In this document: one piece after another, positions 17,126 to 25,656 of the stretch
How the letters are laid out: each line of letters begins with the position of its first letter
Position numbering within the stretch: the stretch's first letter is position 1
Source of the DNA: Flavobacteriales bacterium
Lineage (GTDB): Bacteria; Bacteroidota; Bacteroidia; Flavobacteriales; Weeksellaceae
Reading direction: 5' to 3'
DNA length: 64,000 nt
Assembly (NCBI GenBank): GCA_020635515.1
Contig: JACJZS010000002.1
Location: 744,001 to 808,000, forward strand
The notes under the pieces: model-generated
What the model saw: only the letters and a program-made list of their open reading frames with translations
Database searches by the model: none
What the model was told of the DNA's origin: nothing
Translations under genes and position numbers: made by a program

Positions 17126-18216
17126 TAAACATTAAACCTAAAATGCATAACGTCTCCATCGTTTACGATGTATTCTTTTCCTTCTATACTTATTTTTCCT
17201 GCTTCACGAAGTTTTGCTTCTGATTTGTATTGAATATAATCGTTGTATTTAATTACTTCGGCACGAATAAAACCTTTTTCAAAATCAGTATGAATAACGC
17301 CTGCTGCTTGAGGAGCTGTCCAACCTTTTTCTATTGTCCACGCACGAACTTCCTTTACACCCGCTGTAAAATACGTTTGTAAGTTAAGCAAGCTATATGC
17401 CGAGCGAATAAGACGATTAACTCCTGGCTCTTCGAGTCCGATTTCTTCTAAAAACACTTGCCTGTCGTCGTAATCCTCTAACTCCATAATATCTGCTTCG
17501 GTTTGAGCCGCAAGAATTAGAATCTCTGCATCTTCGTCTTGTACTGATTCGTATACTTTTTTGGTATGTTCATTTCCATTAGCAACAGCACTTTCATCTA
17601 CATTACAAACATACAATACTGGTTTTGAAGTAATGAGTTGAAGCTCTGACAATAAATCAGTTTCAGCATCGTTTAACTCTAATATTCTGATGTTTTTCCC
17701 TGATTCTAAATGTTGTATCAACTTTTCACAAAGTTCTGCAATTGCTTTTTCTTCTTTGTTTCCTCCTTTGGAATGTTTTTTCGCTTTTTCTAATCGTTTT
17801 TCTACCGTTTCTAAATCCTTAAGTTGTAATTCCACATCAATGGTTTCTTTATCTCTTACAGGATTTATGCTTCCGTCTACATGCGTAATATTATCGTCTT
17901 CGAAGCAACGCAATACATGAATAATCGCATTGGTTTCACGAATATTTGCCAAAAATTTATTCCCAAGACCTTCTCCTTTACTTGCACCTTTCACAAGTCC
18001 CGCAATATCTACAATTTCCACCACTGCAGGAAGAACACGCTCTGGATTCACTATTTTTTCTAGCTCAAAAAGACGAGGATCAGGAACCGAAACCGAACCA
18101 ATATTAGGTTCTATAGTACAAAACGGATAATTTGCCGATTGTGCTTTTGCATTACTTAAACAATTGAACAAGGTTGATTTTCCTACATTGGGAAGACCTA
18201 CAATTCCACACTTCAT
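17125..18216 (-). CDS. ychF: Redox-regulated ATPase/GTPase YchF
   Basis: 363 residues, full length. G1 GLPNVGKST (7-15), G3 DIAGLVKGAS, the altered G4 NVDE (which gives ATP preference in this family), coiled-coil insertion, and a C-terminal TGS domain (TYFTAGVKEVRAWTI ... IHTDFEKGFIRAEV). OLA1/YchF proteins associate with ribosomes and stress responses. First gene of a two-gene operon with the DUF2007 gene. Confidence 0.97.
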   Translation of the reverse strand: MKCGIVGLPNVGKSTLFNCLSNAKAQSANYPFCTIEPNIGSVSVPDPRLFELEKIVNPERVLPAVVEIVDIAGLVKGASKGEGLGNKFLANIRETNAIIHVLRCFEDDNITHVDGSINPVRDKETIDVELQLKDLETVEKRLEKAKKHSKGGNKEEKAIAELCEKLIQHLESGKNIRILELNDAETDLLSELQLITSKPVLYVCNVDESAVANGNEHTKKVYESVQDEDAEILILAAQTEADIMELEDYDDRQVFLEEIGLEEPGVNRLIRSAYSLLNLQTYFTAGVKEVRAWTIEKGWTAPQAAGVIHTDFEKGFIRAEVIKYNDYIQYKSEAKLREAGKISIEGKEYIVNDGDVMHFRFNV

Positions 18217-18242
18217 AATAAAAATGATAATATATTAACGTG

Positions 18243-18250
18243 CAAAGATA
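18243..18250 (-). promoter_or_regulatory. TANNTTTG -7 element (TATCTTTG) for ychF
   Basis: Perfect match on the minus strand, 26 bp before the start. Confidence 0.6.
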
Positions 18251-18443
18251 CTTAATTTATTGTGTTATAATACAAAGAAAGATTCAAGTATTTTTTGGAT
18301 AGGTTCAACTAGCAAATGCAACATTATGTATTAATATAATCAGAAAATAATTTTACTGGTTTATCAAAGTTAAGGTTTTTTCTATGAACTTTTTTTAACT
18401 CTCCTAAAAAAACTATAACGCCACATTTGAAAAATTATTCTCT

Positions 18444-18968
18444 TTATTTTTCGCCTATTCTTCTTAAAGAGTCTTCAATTTTTCTTGAACGTTCTTCTAC
18501 TAACCTTTTTTTATATTCCAATAAACGTTTTGACTCTACGCTATCTCCTTTATTAAGATAATACTCTGATAAATTATCAATACAAGAATAATCTCCTTTT
18601 TCTACACCAATTTTAAGATAGTTTAACGCTTCTTCTTGTTTATCAGGCGGTATATTATTTAATAAACTTACTGCTTTATATACATCATATGGTTGATTAG
18701 GATTATAGGTATAAACATAAGCTGGAAATATGTCAGATAAAGCTCTTGTATAATTATATTTATGATACATCATTTTAGATATTTCTAAAAATTCAGGGTC
18801 TAATAATTTATCATCATAATACATCGAAAGTAAGGTATATGATTTTTCATCTCCATTTTTAAGAATTTTTTCTTTGAGTTCATTGGGGTCCATTTCAGTA
18901 ACCGATACAGAAGTCCGTTGACACCCAAAAGTTAAATATAATCCCAGTAGTATAAGTATTTTTTTCAT
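18444..18968 (-). CDS. Lipoprotein with Sel1/TPR-like helical repeats
   Basis: 174 residues: lipobox signal (MKKILILLGLYLTFGC), then an all-helical region whose C-terminal half (EEALNYLKIGVEKGDYSCIDNLSEYYLNKGD) reads like Sel1-type repeats, ending in a charged helix. Function unknown. Small helical lipoproteins beside Tae4-like genes sometimes act as immunity proteins; the neighbouring Tae4-like remnant makes that possible but unproven. Confidence 0.6.
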   Translation of the reverse strand: MKKILILLGLYLTFGCQRTSVSVTEMDPNELKEKILKNGDEKSYTLLSMYYDDKLLDPEFLEISKMMYHKYNYTRALSDIFPAYVYTYNPNQPYDVYKAVSLLNNIPPDKQEEALNYLKIGVEKGDYSCIDNLSEYYLNKGDSVESKRLLEYKKRLVEERSRKIEDSLRRIGEK

Positions 18969-19087
18969 CTTATCTATTTTTGTAGTTGATATTAAAATTT
19001 TTCCATACTCCAGGAGACTCTACACCAGAGCTTGTAAGAATATGTAAACCGCTCCATATACTGCATGACCTGCTATACTCGCGACTT
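18969..19087. other. Intergenic junction with palindromic repeats and a possible coding remnant
   Basis: This stretch is visibly richer in G+C than its surroundings and holds short palindromes (CTCT-GGTGT-AGAG, CTCC-T-GGAG). On the minus strand a frame without its own start, entered inside the preceding gene, reads through to SGVESPGVWKNFNINYKNR and a stop directly before the next lipoprotein gene. It may be the tail of a lost gene or a REP-like repeat; neither is established. Confidence 0.3.
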
Positions 19088-19501
19088 TTAAAAACTATTT
19101 AGAGTTTCATTTTTTCTACTTTTAAGCCATTCATTAAATTTAGTTTTATCTTTTTGTGTTTCTATTAATAATGAATCTCTAATTTCAACGTATCTCCTAT
19201 CGTATTTTAATACAATACAATGATTTAAAATAGTTGGTTTATCACCCCAACCGTAACTGTTTTTTGAAACATAATTACTAATAAAACTTGTAAAAAATTT
19301 CATATCCTTAAATTTAAAAGGATTAGCTTCTGTCCAATACCATATACTACCATCATTAATATCTCTTTTATTTAATCCCTGAGTAATACATTCACACACA
19401 GCGTAATCATCTAACCATCTCTGTGCAAATACATCATTTGAATTTTGTGTACCACAATTTAGTAAAAACATTGCAAAAAATAAAAACTTAAAATATTTCA
19501 T
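19088..19501 (-). CDS. Putative Tai4-like immunity lipoprotein
   Basis: 137 residues with a lipobox signal (MKYFKFLFFAMFLLNC) and an all-helical body with paired Cys (YAVCECITQGL and LNHCIVLKYDRRY). It lies 6 bp downstream of the Tae4-like remnant in the same direction, the usual position of the periplasmic Tai4 immunity partner, which is also small, helical and exported. The family match is by general pattern and context only; call it a hypothetical lipoprotein if unconvinced. Confidence 0.4.
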   Translation of the reverse strand: MKYFKFLFFAMFLLNCGTQNSNDVFAQRWLDDYAVCECITQGLNKRDINDGSIWYWTEANPFKFKDMKFFTSFISNYVSKNSYGWGDKPTILNHCIVLKYDRRYVEIRDSLLIETQKDKTKFNEWLKSRKNETLNSF

Positions 19502-19507
19502 ATTATT

Positions 19508-19743
19508 CTACCTAATTAAAGTTGCTTGATAAAAATGGGTACTAGTATTATAGCAATGTCCTCCTAAACATGCATTACCATTCCATGTTGTAATATGACC
19601 TAATGCCCCAAATGCTGAAGGTAATCTTGGTTGCATAAAATAAATTCCTTTTTTACCTTCAAAAGAAGACAAAGAAGGATCCTTAATTGGTTTAGATGCT
19701 ACTATATTAAACTGTTTTGGTAAATATTTTGCCATTTTTCCCA
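19508..19743 (-). pseudogene. C-terminal remnant of a Tae4-like peptidoglycan amidase (T6SS-type effector)
   Basis: About 78 codons (from roughly MAKYLPKQF) read GKKGIYFMQPRLPSAFGALGHITTWNGNAC ... HFYQATLIR. This resembles the C-terminal half of Tae4 NlpC/P60-like amidases: KGI-hydrophobic, then A-x-GH-hydrophobic-TxWNG, with the catalytic His. The N-terminal half with the catalytic Cys is missing. The frame upstream (to 19807) only reads through the terminal repeat of the adjacent RAYT element, so the first ~21 residues of the open frame are not native. No N-terminal fragment is found on the far side of the element. Confidence 0.5.
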
Positions 19744-19772
19744 GCTCCGCAAAGAGTACATGACCACAGTGT

Positions 19773-19800
19773 AGCTCCGCAAACGTCTCTGACTTTGCGG
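19773..19800. repeat. Left inner REP-like palindrome
   Basis: 28 bp, begins AGCTCCGCAAAC and ends GACTTTGCGG; imperfect hairpin. Inverse partner at 20498-20525. Confidence 0.7.
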
Positions 19801-19803
19801 AAA

Positions 19804-20409
19804 TCAATTATCATAACTAGTATATTTCATAAAATTAGTAGTATTTAAAGTATTAATTATTGGATTTTGAATTAATTCAACTTCTACTAAACCTTCGTTA
19901 TTTAGATAATTTCTTGCACTTGAATAAACATAATCTTGTGGACGATTTACAATTTTTGACCTAACAGGATTAAAATGAATATAATCTATTTTTGACCACA
20001 TAAACGACTCTGAGTATACTTCTTCTGCATGATTACCATATTGCCAAAATTGATAGCTTTTATTTCTTGTATGAGTTCTGGTTGCCAAATTAAATCTTTC
20101 CAACATCCACTCCCTTCTACTTTCTGGTTCTGTTTGAATTTTGTCTAAAATATTTTTAGCAGTGAACTTTTTAAAATCTCTCAATAAATTAGATAGTTTA
20201 TCCTCTTTTGATTGAATGATTAAATGAATATGATTGGACATTATTACATAACTATACAAAATCATCCCTTTGTTTTTTATACAAAAATCTAAACTGTCAA
20301 TCAATACTTCTTTATATATATTTCTCGTAAAAACATCTATCCAATCTACTACTGTACAAGTAATAAAATGAGGTAATTCTTGATTTCTTATTACATATCC
20401 TTCTTTCAT
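19804..20409 (-). CDS. REP-associated tyrosine transposase (RAYT, Y1_Tnp/IS200-like)
   Basis: 201 residues. HUH motif in MSNHIHLIIQ (about residue 58), followed by LRDFKKFTAKNIL and the family block PESRREWML, then FWQYGNHAEEVYS, IHFNPVRSKIV and YSSARNY. These are the hallmarks of Bacteroidota RAYTs. Where many Y1 transposases have the nucleophilic Tyr (in the helix after HUH) this protein has Phe (KKF), so activity or the identity of the nucleophile needs care. It lies between inverted REP doublets, its expected substrates. Confidence 0.88.
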   Translation of the reverse strand: MKEGYVIRNQELPHFITCTVVDWIDVFTRNIYKEVLIDSLDFCIKNKGMILYSYVIMSNHIHLIIQSKEDKLSNLLRDFKKFTAKNILDKIQTEPESRREWMLERFNLATRTHTRNKSYQFWQYGNHAEEVYSESFMWSKIDYIHFNPVRSKIVNRPQDYVYSSARNYLNNEGLVEVELIQNPIINTLNTTNFMKYTSYDN

Positions 20410-20497
20410 AAAAACGTATTGTTTTTATTTTATCAAAGTTATAAATTTTAATAAAATAAAGCCAATAAATAATATAATTTACTGGCTTTATATACTA

Positions 20498-20525
20498 CCG
20501 CAAAGTCACAGACATTTGCGGAGCT
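20498..20525. repeat. Right inner REP-like palindrome
   Basis: 28 bp, begins CCGCAAAGTC and ends TTTGCGGAGCT; 26 of 28 positions match the inverse of 19773-19800. Confidence 0.7.
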
Positions 20526-20639
20526 ACTTTTTGGATCTTCACTCTTTGCGGAGCGGGTTCACTCTGTTAGATTTTATGAACACCTTTTAACTATCCTAAA
20601 AAAAAACTATAAATCACATCTAGAATATTATCCATTACC

Positions 20640-20966
20640 CTAATCATTAATAGAGTTTGGATTATGCCATTTCTTACTTTTAATTACATTTACTAAATGG
20701 TTAATACTTATTTTTATAATCTTATCATCTTTTTTCGAAAAAAATAAATTTTTAATAGGATTAAACGTCTCTAATTCACAAAATTTGTCATAATCCAAGT
20801 TTGAAGATTCTATATTAAATCTTTGCAAAAAAGATTGTAAAAAATCTCGTTTATCATCTCCATACATTCCTAAATCATCTAAAGACATCTCAATAGTTAT
20901 TTTATTCTTTTTGTACGAAAAAAAATCACCTAAAAATTCTTTTAACTCATCAAATTCTTTTTCCAT
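20640..20966 (-). CDS. DUF1493-family protein
   Basis: 108 residues. MSLDDLGMYGDDKRDFLQSFLQRFNIESS followed by F-C-E and a C-terminal INHLVNVIKSKKWHNP matches the acyl-carrier-like DUF1493 pattern (DLGI-GDD-A-E-L-L). Function unknown; such genes turn up in accessory regions, often near toxin-immunity cassettes. It lies upstream of the RAYT unit on the same strand and would have preceded the lost 5' part of the Tae4-like gene. Confidence 0.6.
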   Translation of the reverse strand: MEKEFDELKEFLGDFFSYKKNKITIEMSLDDLGMYGDDKRDFLQSFLQRFNIESSNLDYDKFCELETFNPIKNLFFSKKDDKIIKISINHLVNVIKSKKWHNPNSIND

Positions 20967-21099
20967 AATATCTATTTAGACCTCACTATCAGACACTTAA
21001 ATCACTAGAAAAACATAACACCACTTCTAAAACCTTCCCCAAAAGTCAAGATGGCAATACTTTTTTTATATCAACTTTATAAAACCATTGGGTAAAAAC

Positions 21100-22023
21100 T
21101 CATTTCGCACCAAAAAGTTTTCTAATTTGGATTTCATCTTTTTTTATTTGTTCTATTAATTCTTTTGTAGAAGGAAAACTTTGTTCGTCTCGTATAAATT
21201 TAGTGAATTCTACTTTAATAGTTTTATTGTAAATATGAGCATCAAAATCAAAAATATGCACTTCAATTTGAATATTTCCTCCTGAAACCGTAGGACGATT
21301 TCCTATATTCATCATTCCATAATGTGGTTTTGAGTCGATATATACCTTAACTGCATAAACTCCATTTTTAGGAACTAGTTTATTTTCATCTACATCAATA
21401 TTTGCAGTAGGAAAACCTAATTTTCTCCCAATTTTAGAACCTTTAATTACCTTCCCAGAAAGAGAATAATTTTCTTCTAACATTTTATTCGCTAATGCTA
21501 TATTTCCGTCTAGTAAAGCATTTCTAATTTTAGTAGAACTAATTGTAATTCCAGAAGTTTGAATTTCATTGATTTGTTTTAGATTAAAACCATATTTTTC
21601 TGATAACACTTTCAACTGGTTAAAATCCCCTTGTCTATCTTTTCCGAACTGATGGTCGTATCCGATGATAAGTGTATGAAGATGGTAAGCATCAATCAAT
21701 ATTTCTTTTACAAATTCTTCTGCAGAAAGATTTCTAAATTCTTCATCAAAGCTTTGAACAAGTATATAATCAGGATTGATTTTTTCTAACTTCTGAATTT
21801 TTTCTTCTAATGTTGTAAGTAATTTAAAGTTATCTTTCGAACCAAAATAAATTCTTGGATGCGGATTAAAAGTAAGTAAAGCACTCTTTAGATTTCTTTT
21901 TTGTGCATAGTTTTTTATGTCTTCTAGTAATAACCGATGAGCTTTGTGCACACCATCGAACATACCAATGGTAAGAACCAATTTTTGTTGTGAATTTATA
22001 TTTGAATTTTGAATTATTTCCAA
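21100..22023 (-). CDS. ribF: Bifunctional riboflavin kinase / FAD synthetase RibF
   Basis: 307 residues from TTG 22023; no in-frame ATG is close and the N-terminal length fits the family. N-terminal nucleotidyltransferase with TIGMFDGVHKAHR and YDHQFGKDRQGD ... ISSTKIRNALLDG; C-terminal riboflavin kinase with GSKIGRKLGFPTANI and NIGNRPTV. It makes FMN and FAD. A TATATTTG promoter element lies 35 bp upstream. No FMN riboswitch is seen in the short leader. Confidence 0.96.
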   Translation of the reverse strand: MEIIQNSNINSQQKLVLTIGMFDGVHKAHRLLLEDIKNYAQKRNLKSALLTFNPHPRIYFGSKDNFKLLTTLEEKIQKLEKINPDYILVQSFDEEFRNLSAEEFVKEILIDAYHLHTLIIGYDHQFGKDRQGDFNQLKVLSEKYGFNLKQINEIQTSGITISSTKIRNALLDGNIALANKMLEENYSLSGKVIKGSKIGRKLGFPTANIDVDENKLVPKNGVYAVKVYIDSKPHYGMMNIGNRPTVSGGNIQIEVHIFDFDAHIYNKTIKVEFTKFIRDEQSFPSTKELIEQIKKDEIQIRKLFGAK

Positions 22024-22057
22024 AGATGAAACTTTTTTAATTCTAATTAGAAAGATG

Positions 22058-22065
22058 CAAATATA
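22058..22065 (-). promoter_or_regulatory. TANNTTTG -7 element (TATATTTG) for ribF
   Basis: Perfect match on the minus strand; supports the TTG start of ribF by bounding the leader. Confidence 0.55.
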
Positions 22066-22125
22066 ACTACTATTTTATAATCTACTGTTCAAAAAATTAG
22101 TATTTTAGCGAGGTTTAAAACCTTT

Positions 22126-23850
22126 ATGATGATTCAAACAGATATAAAAAATCAAGAATTTTTAGGACACCCAATAGGTTTATTTGTACTTTTTTTCACC
22201 GAAATGTGGGAACGTTTCTCTTACTATGGAATGCGTGCATTGTTGGTTTTATTCCTCGTAAGCTCTACTGGATTAGGTGGTTGGGAATGGACAAACGAAG
22301 AGGCATTAAAGCTTTTTGGGATTTATACATCTTTAGTATACGTAACACCTACAATTGGAGGGATTTTGGCAGACAAGTTCTTAGGGTATAGAAATGCTAT
22401 AGGAATTGGAGCTTTAATTATGACACTTGGTCATGCTTGCATGGCATTGGAAACCACTTTCTTTTTTTATGCTGGAATTGCTTGTTTGATTATTGGGAAT
22501 GGTTTTTTCAAACCTAACATAGCTAGTTTAGTAGGAAATCTTTATTATAATGCTCCTGAGAAAAAAGATGGTGGATATTCTATTTTTTATATGGGAGTAA
22601 ATGCAGGAGCTTTCTTAGGAATTCTTTTTTGTGGATATATTGGCGAAAAAATAGGTTGGAGCTTAGGATTTGGACTCGCTGGGATTTTTATGTTTTTTGG
22701 ACTCATACAATTTTGGTTAGCTAGAAATCTATTCTATAAATATGATATTGATTTTTCGAAGAAGAAAGAAGAAAATAATATCCTAAAACCATTAGATAAA
22801 GAATCTAAAAAGATTCAAAAAGATAGAATTATAGTAATAGGAATTCTAGCAATATTTACAGTATTTTTCTGGTTTGCATTTGAGCAAGCAGGTGGTTCTA
22901 TGACCATATTTGCAAAAGATTTTACACAGAGAACTCTCACAGGAACAAATGCTACTATTTTTATAGTTACCAATATTTTAATTACTGTAGTTCCTCTACT
23001 TATCATTACTTGGGTTTTATTTCAACTTTTTAAACGATTATTCCATAAATATCCTTTTTCTAATATCGCTTTAGGATTTAGTTTTTTAATTATTTGGGGA
23101 ATTGTCGTTTGGATGATTCAAAAAGATTTAAATACAAAAAGTTATGAAATTGAACTTATTAATAGCAACGAAATCGTAAAAATAAATACCGATGATAATT
23201 TAGAAATCAATCAAATAATTAGAGTTGTAGATGTAAATGGAAAAGGAAAGTACCTTTACTTAGATGCTGAAAAAGCAAAAACAGTAAAACAAGGTATTTC
23301 TGCTAAAATTTCTAAAATTGAAGATGATTTTGTTGAAATACCCGCATCATGGTTTATTGCACTTAACTCTATTTTCATCATATTATTTGCTCCATTGTTT
23401 TCCAAAATATGGGAAAGCAAGTTTAACCCTAGTGTTCCTGTAAAGTTTGGGATTGCATTAATCCTCTTAGGTCTTGGATTTGGAATTCTTTCTTATGGAG
23501 CAAGCCAAATTCCATCGGGAATGAAAACAGCTTCAGTAAGCTTATTTTTCTTAGTTTTTGCATATTTATTACATACACTAGGAGAACTAGCTATATCTCC
23601 TGTAGGATTATCGTATGTAAGTAAATTAGCACCTAAAAATCTTCTTGGTTTTCTGTTTGGATTTTGGCATCTAGCAATTGCTTTAGGATTATACCTTGCT
23701 GGATTCACAGGAAGTTATATCGACAAAATAAGTGAAAAATATTCTCTAGGTGTATTTTTCCTCATTTTTACTATCATTCCCATCGTTGCAGGATTCATAC
23801 TATTTGCACTCAATAAATTTATCATTAAAAAAATGCATGGGATTAAGTAA
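22126..23850 (+). CDS. POT/PTR2-family proton-coupled peptide transporter
   Basis: 574 residues, about 12-14 membrane helices. Signature EMWERFSYYGMRALLVLFL in helix 1 (ExxER-type proton site), GGYSIFYMGVNAGAFLG (PTR2 signature), FWFAFEQAGGSM and a C-terminal half with GELAISPVGLSYVSKLAP. A soluble loop of about 65 residues lies between helices near 345-410, as in other Bacteroidota POTs. It takes up di- and tripeptides across the inner membrane. An imperfect -7 element (TATTTTAG, 22101-22108) precedes it. Confidence 0.94.
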   Translation: MMIQTDIKNQEFLGHPIGLFVLFFTEMWERFSYYGMRALLVLFLVSSTGLGGWEWTNEEALKLFGIYTSLVYVTPTIGGILADKFLGYRNAIGIGALIMTLGHACMALETTFFFYAGIACLIIGNGFFKPNIASLVGNLYYNAPEKKDGGYSIFYMGVNAGAFLGILFCGYIGEKIGWSLGFGLAGIFMFFGLIQFWLARNLFYKYDIDFSKKKEENNILKPLDKESKKIQKDRIIVIGILAIFTVFFWFAFEQAGGSMTIFAKDFTQRTLTGTNATIFIVTNILITVVPLLIITWVLFQLFKRLFHKYPFSNIALGFSFLIIWGIVVWMIQKDLNTKSYEIELINSNEIVKINTDDNLEINQIIRVVDVNGKGKYLYLDAEKAKTVKQGISAKISKIEDDFVEIPASWFIALNSIFIILFAPLFSKIWESKFNPSVPVKFGIALILLGLGFGILSYGASQIPSGMKTASVSLFFLVFAYLLHTLGELAISPVGLSYVSKLAPKNLLGFLFGFWHLAIALGLYLAGFTGSYIDKISEKYSLGVFFLIFTIIPIVAGFILFALNKFIIKKMHGIK

Positions 23851-23883
23851 TATTCTTACAATCAAAATCATTTAAAAAGTTAG

Positions 23884-23891
23884 TACCTTTG
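23884..23891 (+). promoter_or_regulatory. TANNTTTG -7 element (TACCTTTG) for mnmA
   Basis: Perfect match 9 bp before the ATG; the leader would be very short. Confidence 0.5.
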
Positions 23892-23899
23892 CAATTGGT

Positions 23900-25102
23900 A
23901 TGGAAATCAAAAAAAATAGTACTGTTGTAGTAGGTCTTTCTGGTGGTGTTGATTCTTCAGTATCTGCATTACTTTTAAAAGAACAAGGATACAATGTAAT
24001 TGGTCTTTTTATGAGAAACTGGAATGATGCTTCAGTTACGTTGGAAGACGAATGTCCTTGGGTAGAAGATAGCAATGACGCACTTCTTATCGCAAATGCT
24101 TTAGGGATTCCTTTTCAAGTAGTTGACTTATCCGATACGTATAAGGAACGTATTGTAGATTATATGTTTGATGAATATCAAAAAGGAAGAACTCCCAATC
24201 CTGATGTTTTGTGTAACCGAGAAATTAAGTTTGATGTTTTTTTGGATATTGCTCTATCTTTAGGAGCGGATTATGTTGCAACTGGACATTATGTTCAGAA
24301 ATCTGAATCAATTATAAATGAAGAAAAAATATACCATTTACTAGCTGGAAAGGATAAAAATAAAGATCAATCGTATTTTCTTTGTCAACTGAACCAATAC
24401 CAACTTTCAAAAGCACTTTTTCCGATAGGACATTTAGAGAAATCTGAAGTTAGAAAAATTGCAAAAGAAAACAATCTAATTACCGCAGAAAAAAAAGATT
24501 CACAAGGCTTATGTTTTATAGGAAAGGTTTCACTACCCGAGTTTTTACAACAAAAACTAAAATCCCAAAAAGGGAAAATAGTAGAGATATTTTCTGATTT
24601 TGCTCCATACCATAAAGAAAAACCTTCATTTGACTCTCTTGAAGATGAACTCGCATACGAAAGTGAAAATTACCAGTATGAAGAATGGAACGGAAAAGTA
24701 GTAGGCGAACATATAGGAGCTCATTTTTTCACTAAAGGTCAACGAAAAGGTTTAGGCGTTGGAGGACATAAAGAACCTTTGTTTGTAATTGAAACTGACG
24801 TTGAAAAAAATATAGTTTATGTAGGAGAAGGAAGTTCTCATCATGGATTATTTAAACATACTTTACATATAAACGAACAAGATGCTCATTTCATTCGAGA
24901 AGATTTAGAAATGAAAATAGGCGAATCTATAGAAGTAATGTCTAGGATAAGATATAGACAAGAACTCAAAAAATCTACTCTATACAGAACAAAAAGTGGA
25001 TATTATCTTCGTTTTGAACAACCTATTTCAGCAATTACAGAAGGACAATTTGCCGCATGTTATATTGAAAATGAACTATTTTTTAGTGGAGTAATATCAT
25101 AA
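23900..25102 (+). CDS. mnmA: tRNA 2-thiouridine(34) synthase MnmA
   Basis: 400 residues. PP-loop VGLSGGVDSSVSALLL at the N-terminus, catalytic Cys pair in NPDVLCNREIKF and QGLCFIGKV, GHYVQ and the C-terminal beta-barrel region (GQRKGLGVGGHKEPLFV). It thiolates U34 of tRNA Lys, Glu and Gln. About 30 residues longer than E. coli MnmA, with an insertion around 225-260 (HKEKPSFDSLEDELAYESENYQ... region) that is seen in Bacteroidota homologues. Confidence 0.96.
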   Translation: MEIKKNSTVVVGLSGGVDSSVSALLLKEQGYNVIGLFMRNWNDASVTLEDECPWVEDSNDALLIANALGIPFQVVDLSDTYKERIVDYMFDEYQKGRTPNPDVLCNREIKFDVFLDIALSLGADYVATGHYVQKSESIINEEKIYHLLAGKDKNKDQSYFLCQLNQYQLSKALFPIGHLEKSEVRKIAKENNLITAEKKDSQGLCFIGKVSLPEFLQQKLKSQKGKIVEIFSDFAPYHKEKPSFDSLEDELAYESENYQYEEWNGKVVGEHIGAHFFTKGQRKGLGVGGHKEPLFVIETDVEKNIVYVGEGSSHHGLFKHTLHINEQDAHFIREDLEMKIGESIEVMSRIRYRQELKKSTLYRTKSGYYLRFEQPISAITEGQFAACYIENELFFSGVIS

Positions 25103-25128
25103 ATCTGTTAATAAAAATAGATTAAAAT

Positions 25129-25160
25129 TTGTGTGTAAAATATTTATTTAAATAACTTTG
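25129..25160 (+). promoter_or_regulatory. Promoter of the DUF3127 gene (TTG ... TAACTTTG)
   Basis: TTG at 25129-25131 and TAACTTTG at 25153-25160, 21 nt apart: a full flavobacterial -33/-7 promoter. Confidence 0.65.
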
Positions 25161-25196
25161 TAATTCGTAGAAATTTAAAATTAAAAGATTAAAAAA

Positions 25197-25571
25197 ATGG
25201 AAATTTCAGGAAAAGTCAAAAAAATTTTTGACACTCAAACTCGAGGAACATTCACATTTAGAGAAATGGTAATCACTACTCAAGAACAATATCCTCAAGA
25301 TATAATCATACAGTTTACTCAAGACAAAATAGAACTTTTAGATTTATATAAAATTGGCGACGAACTAAAAGTATCAATTAATATCCGTGGACGCGAATGG
25401 ATAAATCCAGAAGGAGAAGCAAAATATTTTACTACCATACAAGGTTGGAGAATAGAACGATTAAATCAGCAAGTGCCGACTTCAAGCGACATTCCTAGTG
25501 AAACTCCAGTTCCACAATCAGCAAATGATTTAAGTGCGGACGAAAACGAAGAGGACGATTTACCTTTCTAA
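25197..25571 (+). CDS. DUF3127 OB-fold (SSB-like) protein
   Basis: 124 residues. GKVKKIFDTQTRGTFTFREMVI followed by FTQDKIELLDLYKIGDELKVSINIRGREW matches the Bacteroidota DUF3127 family, an OB-fold with an acidic disordered C-terminal tail ending EEDDLPF, very like the protein-interaction tip of single-stranded-DNA-binding proteins. A role in DNA replication or repair is therefore plausible but inferred. Monocistronic, with promoter and terminator. Confidence 0.88.
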   Translation: MEISGKVKKIFDTQTRGTFTFREMVITTQEQYPQDIIIQFTQDKIELLDLYKIGDELKVSINIRGREWINPEGEAKYFTTIQGWRIERLNQQVPTSSDIPSETPVPQSANDLSADENEEDDLPF

Positions 25572-25590
25572 AATCATATAGAGGTAAAAA

Positions 25591-25623
25591 GAAGCTGTTT
25601 CAAATTAACTTTGAAACAGCTTC
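25591..25623. terminator. Bidirectional terminator
   Basis: Perfect 14-bp stem (25591-25604 with 25610-25623), loop of 5, preceded by A5 and followed by T-rich sequence, between the DUF3127 gene and the converging DASS transporter gene. Confidence 0.88.
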
Positions 25624-25656
25624 TCTTTTTATGTTTAGTAAGTGTGTAAGAAACTT

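Larger units (their letters stand above)
19743..20555 (-). mobile_element. RAYT transposase unit bounded by inverted REP doublets
   Basis: The unit consists of a Y1-type transposase gene between two repeat doublets that are inverted copies of each other. The outer repeat GCTCCGCAAAGAG (19744-19756) is matched perfectly in inverse at 20542-20554. The inner 28-bp repeat (19773-19800) is matched in inverse at 20498-20525 with 2 mismatches. Each inner copy is itself imperfectly palindromic, as REP sequences are. Confidence 0.75.

Noticed and set aside
19744..19807. First ~21 residues of the open frame ending at 19508
   Set aside because: They are translation of the RAYT terminal repeat, not part of the amidase-like gene.
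22024..22125. Possible FMN riboswitch before ribF
   Set aside because: The leader after the promoter element is only about 30 nt, too short, and no RFN-type motif is visible.
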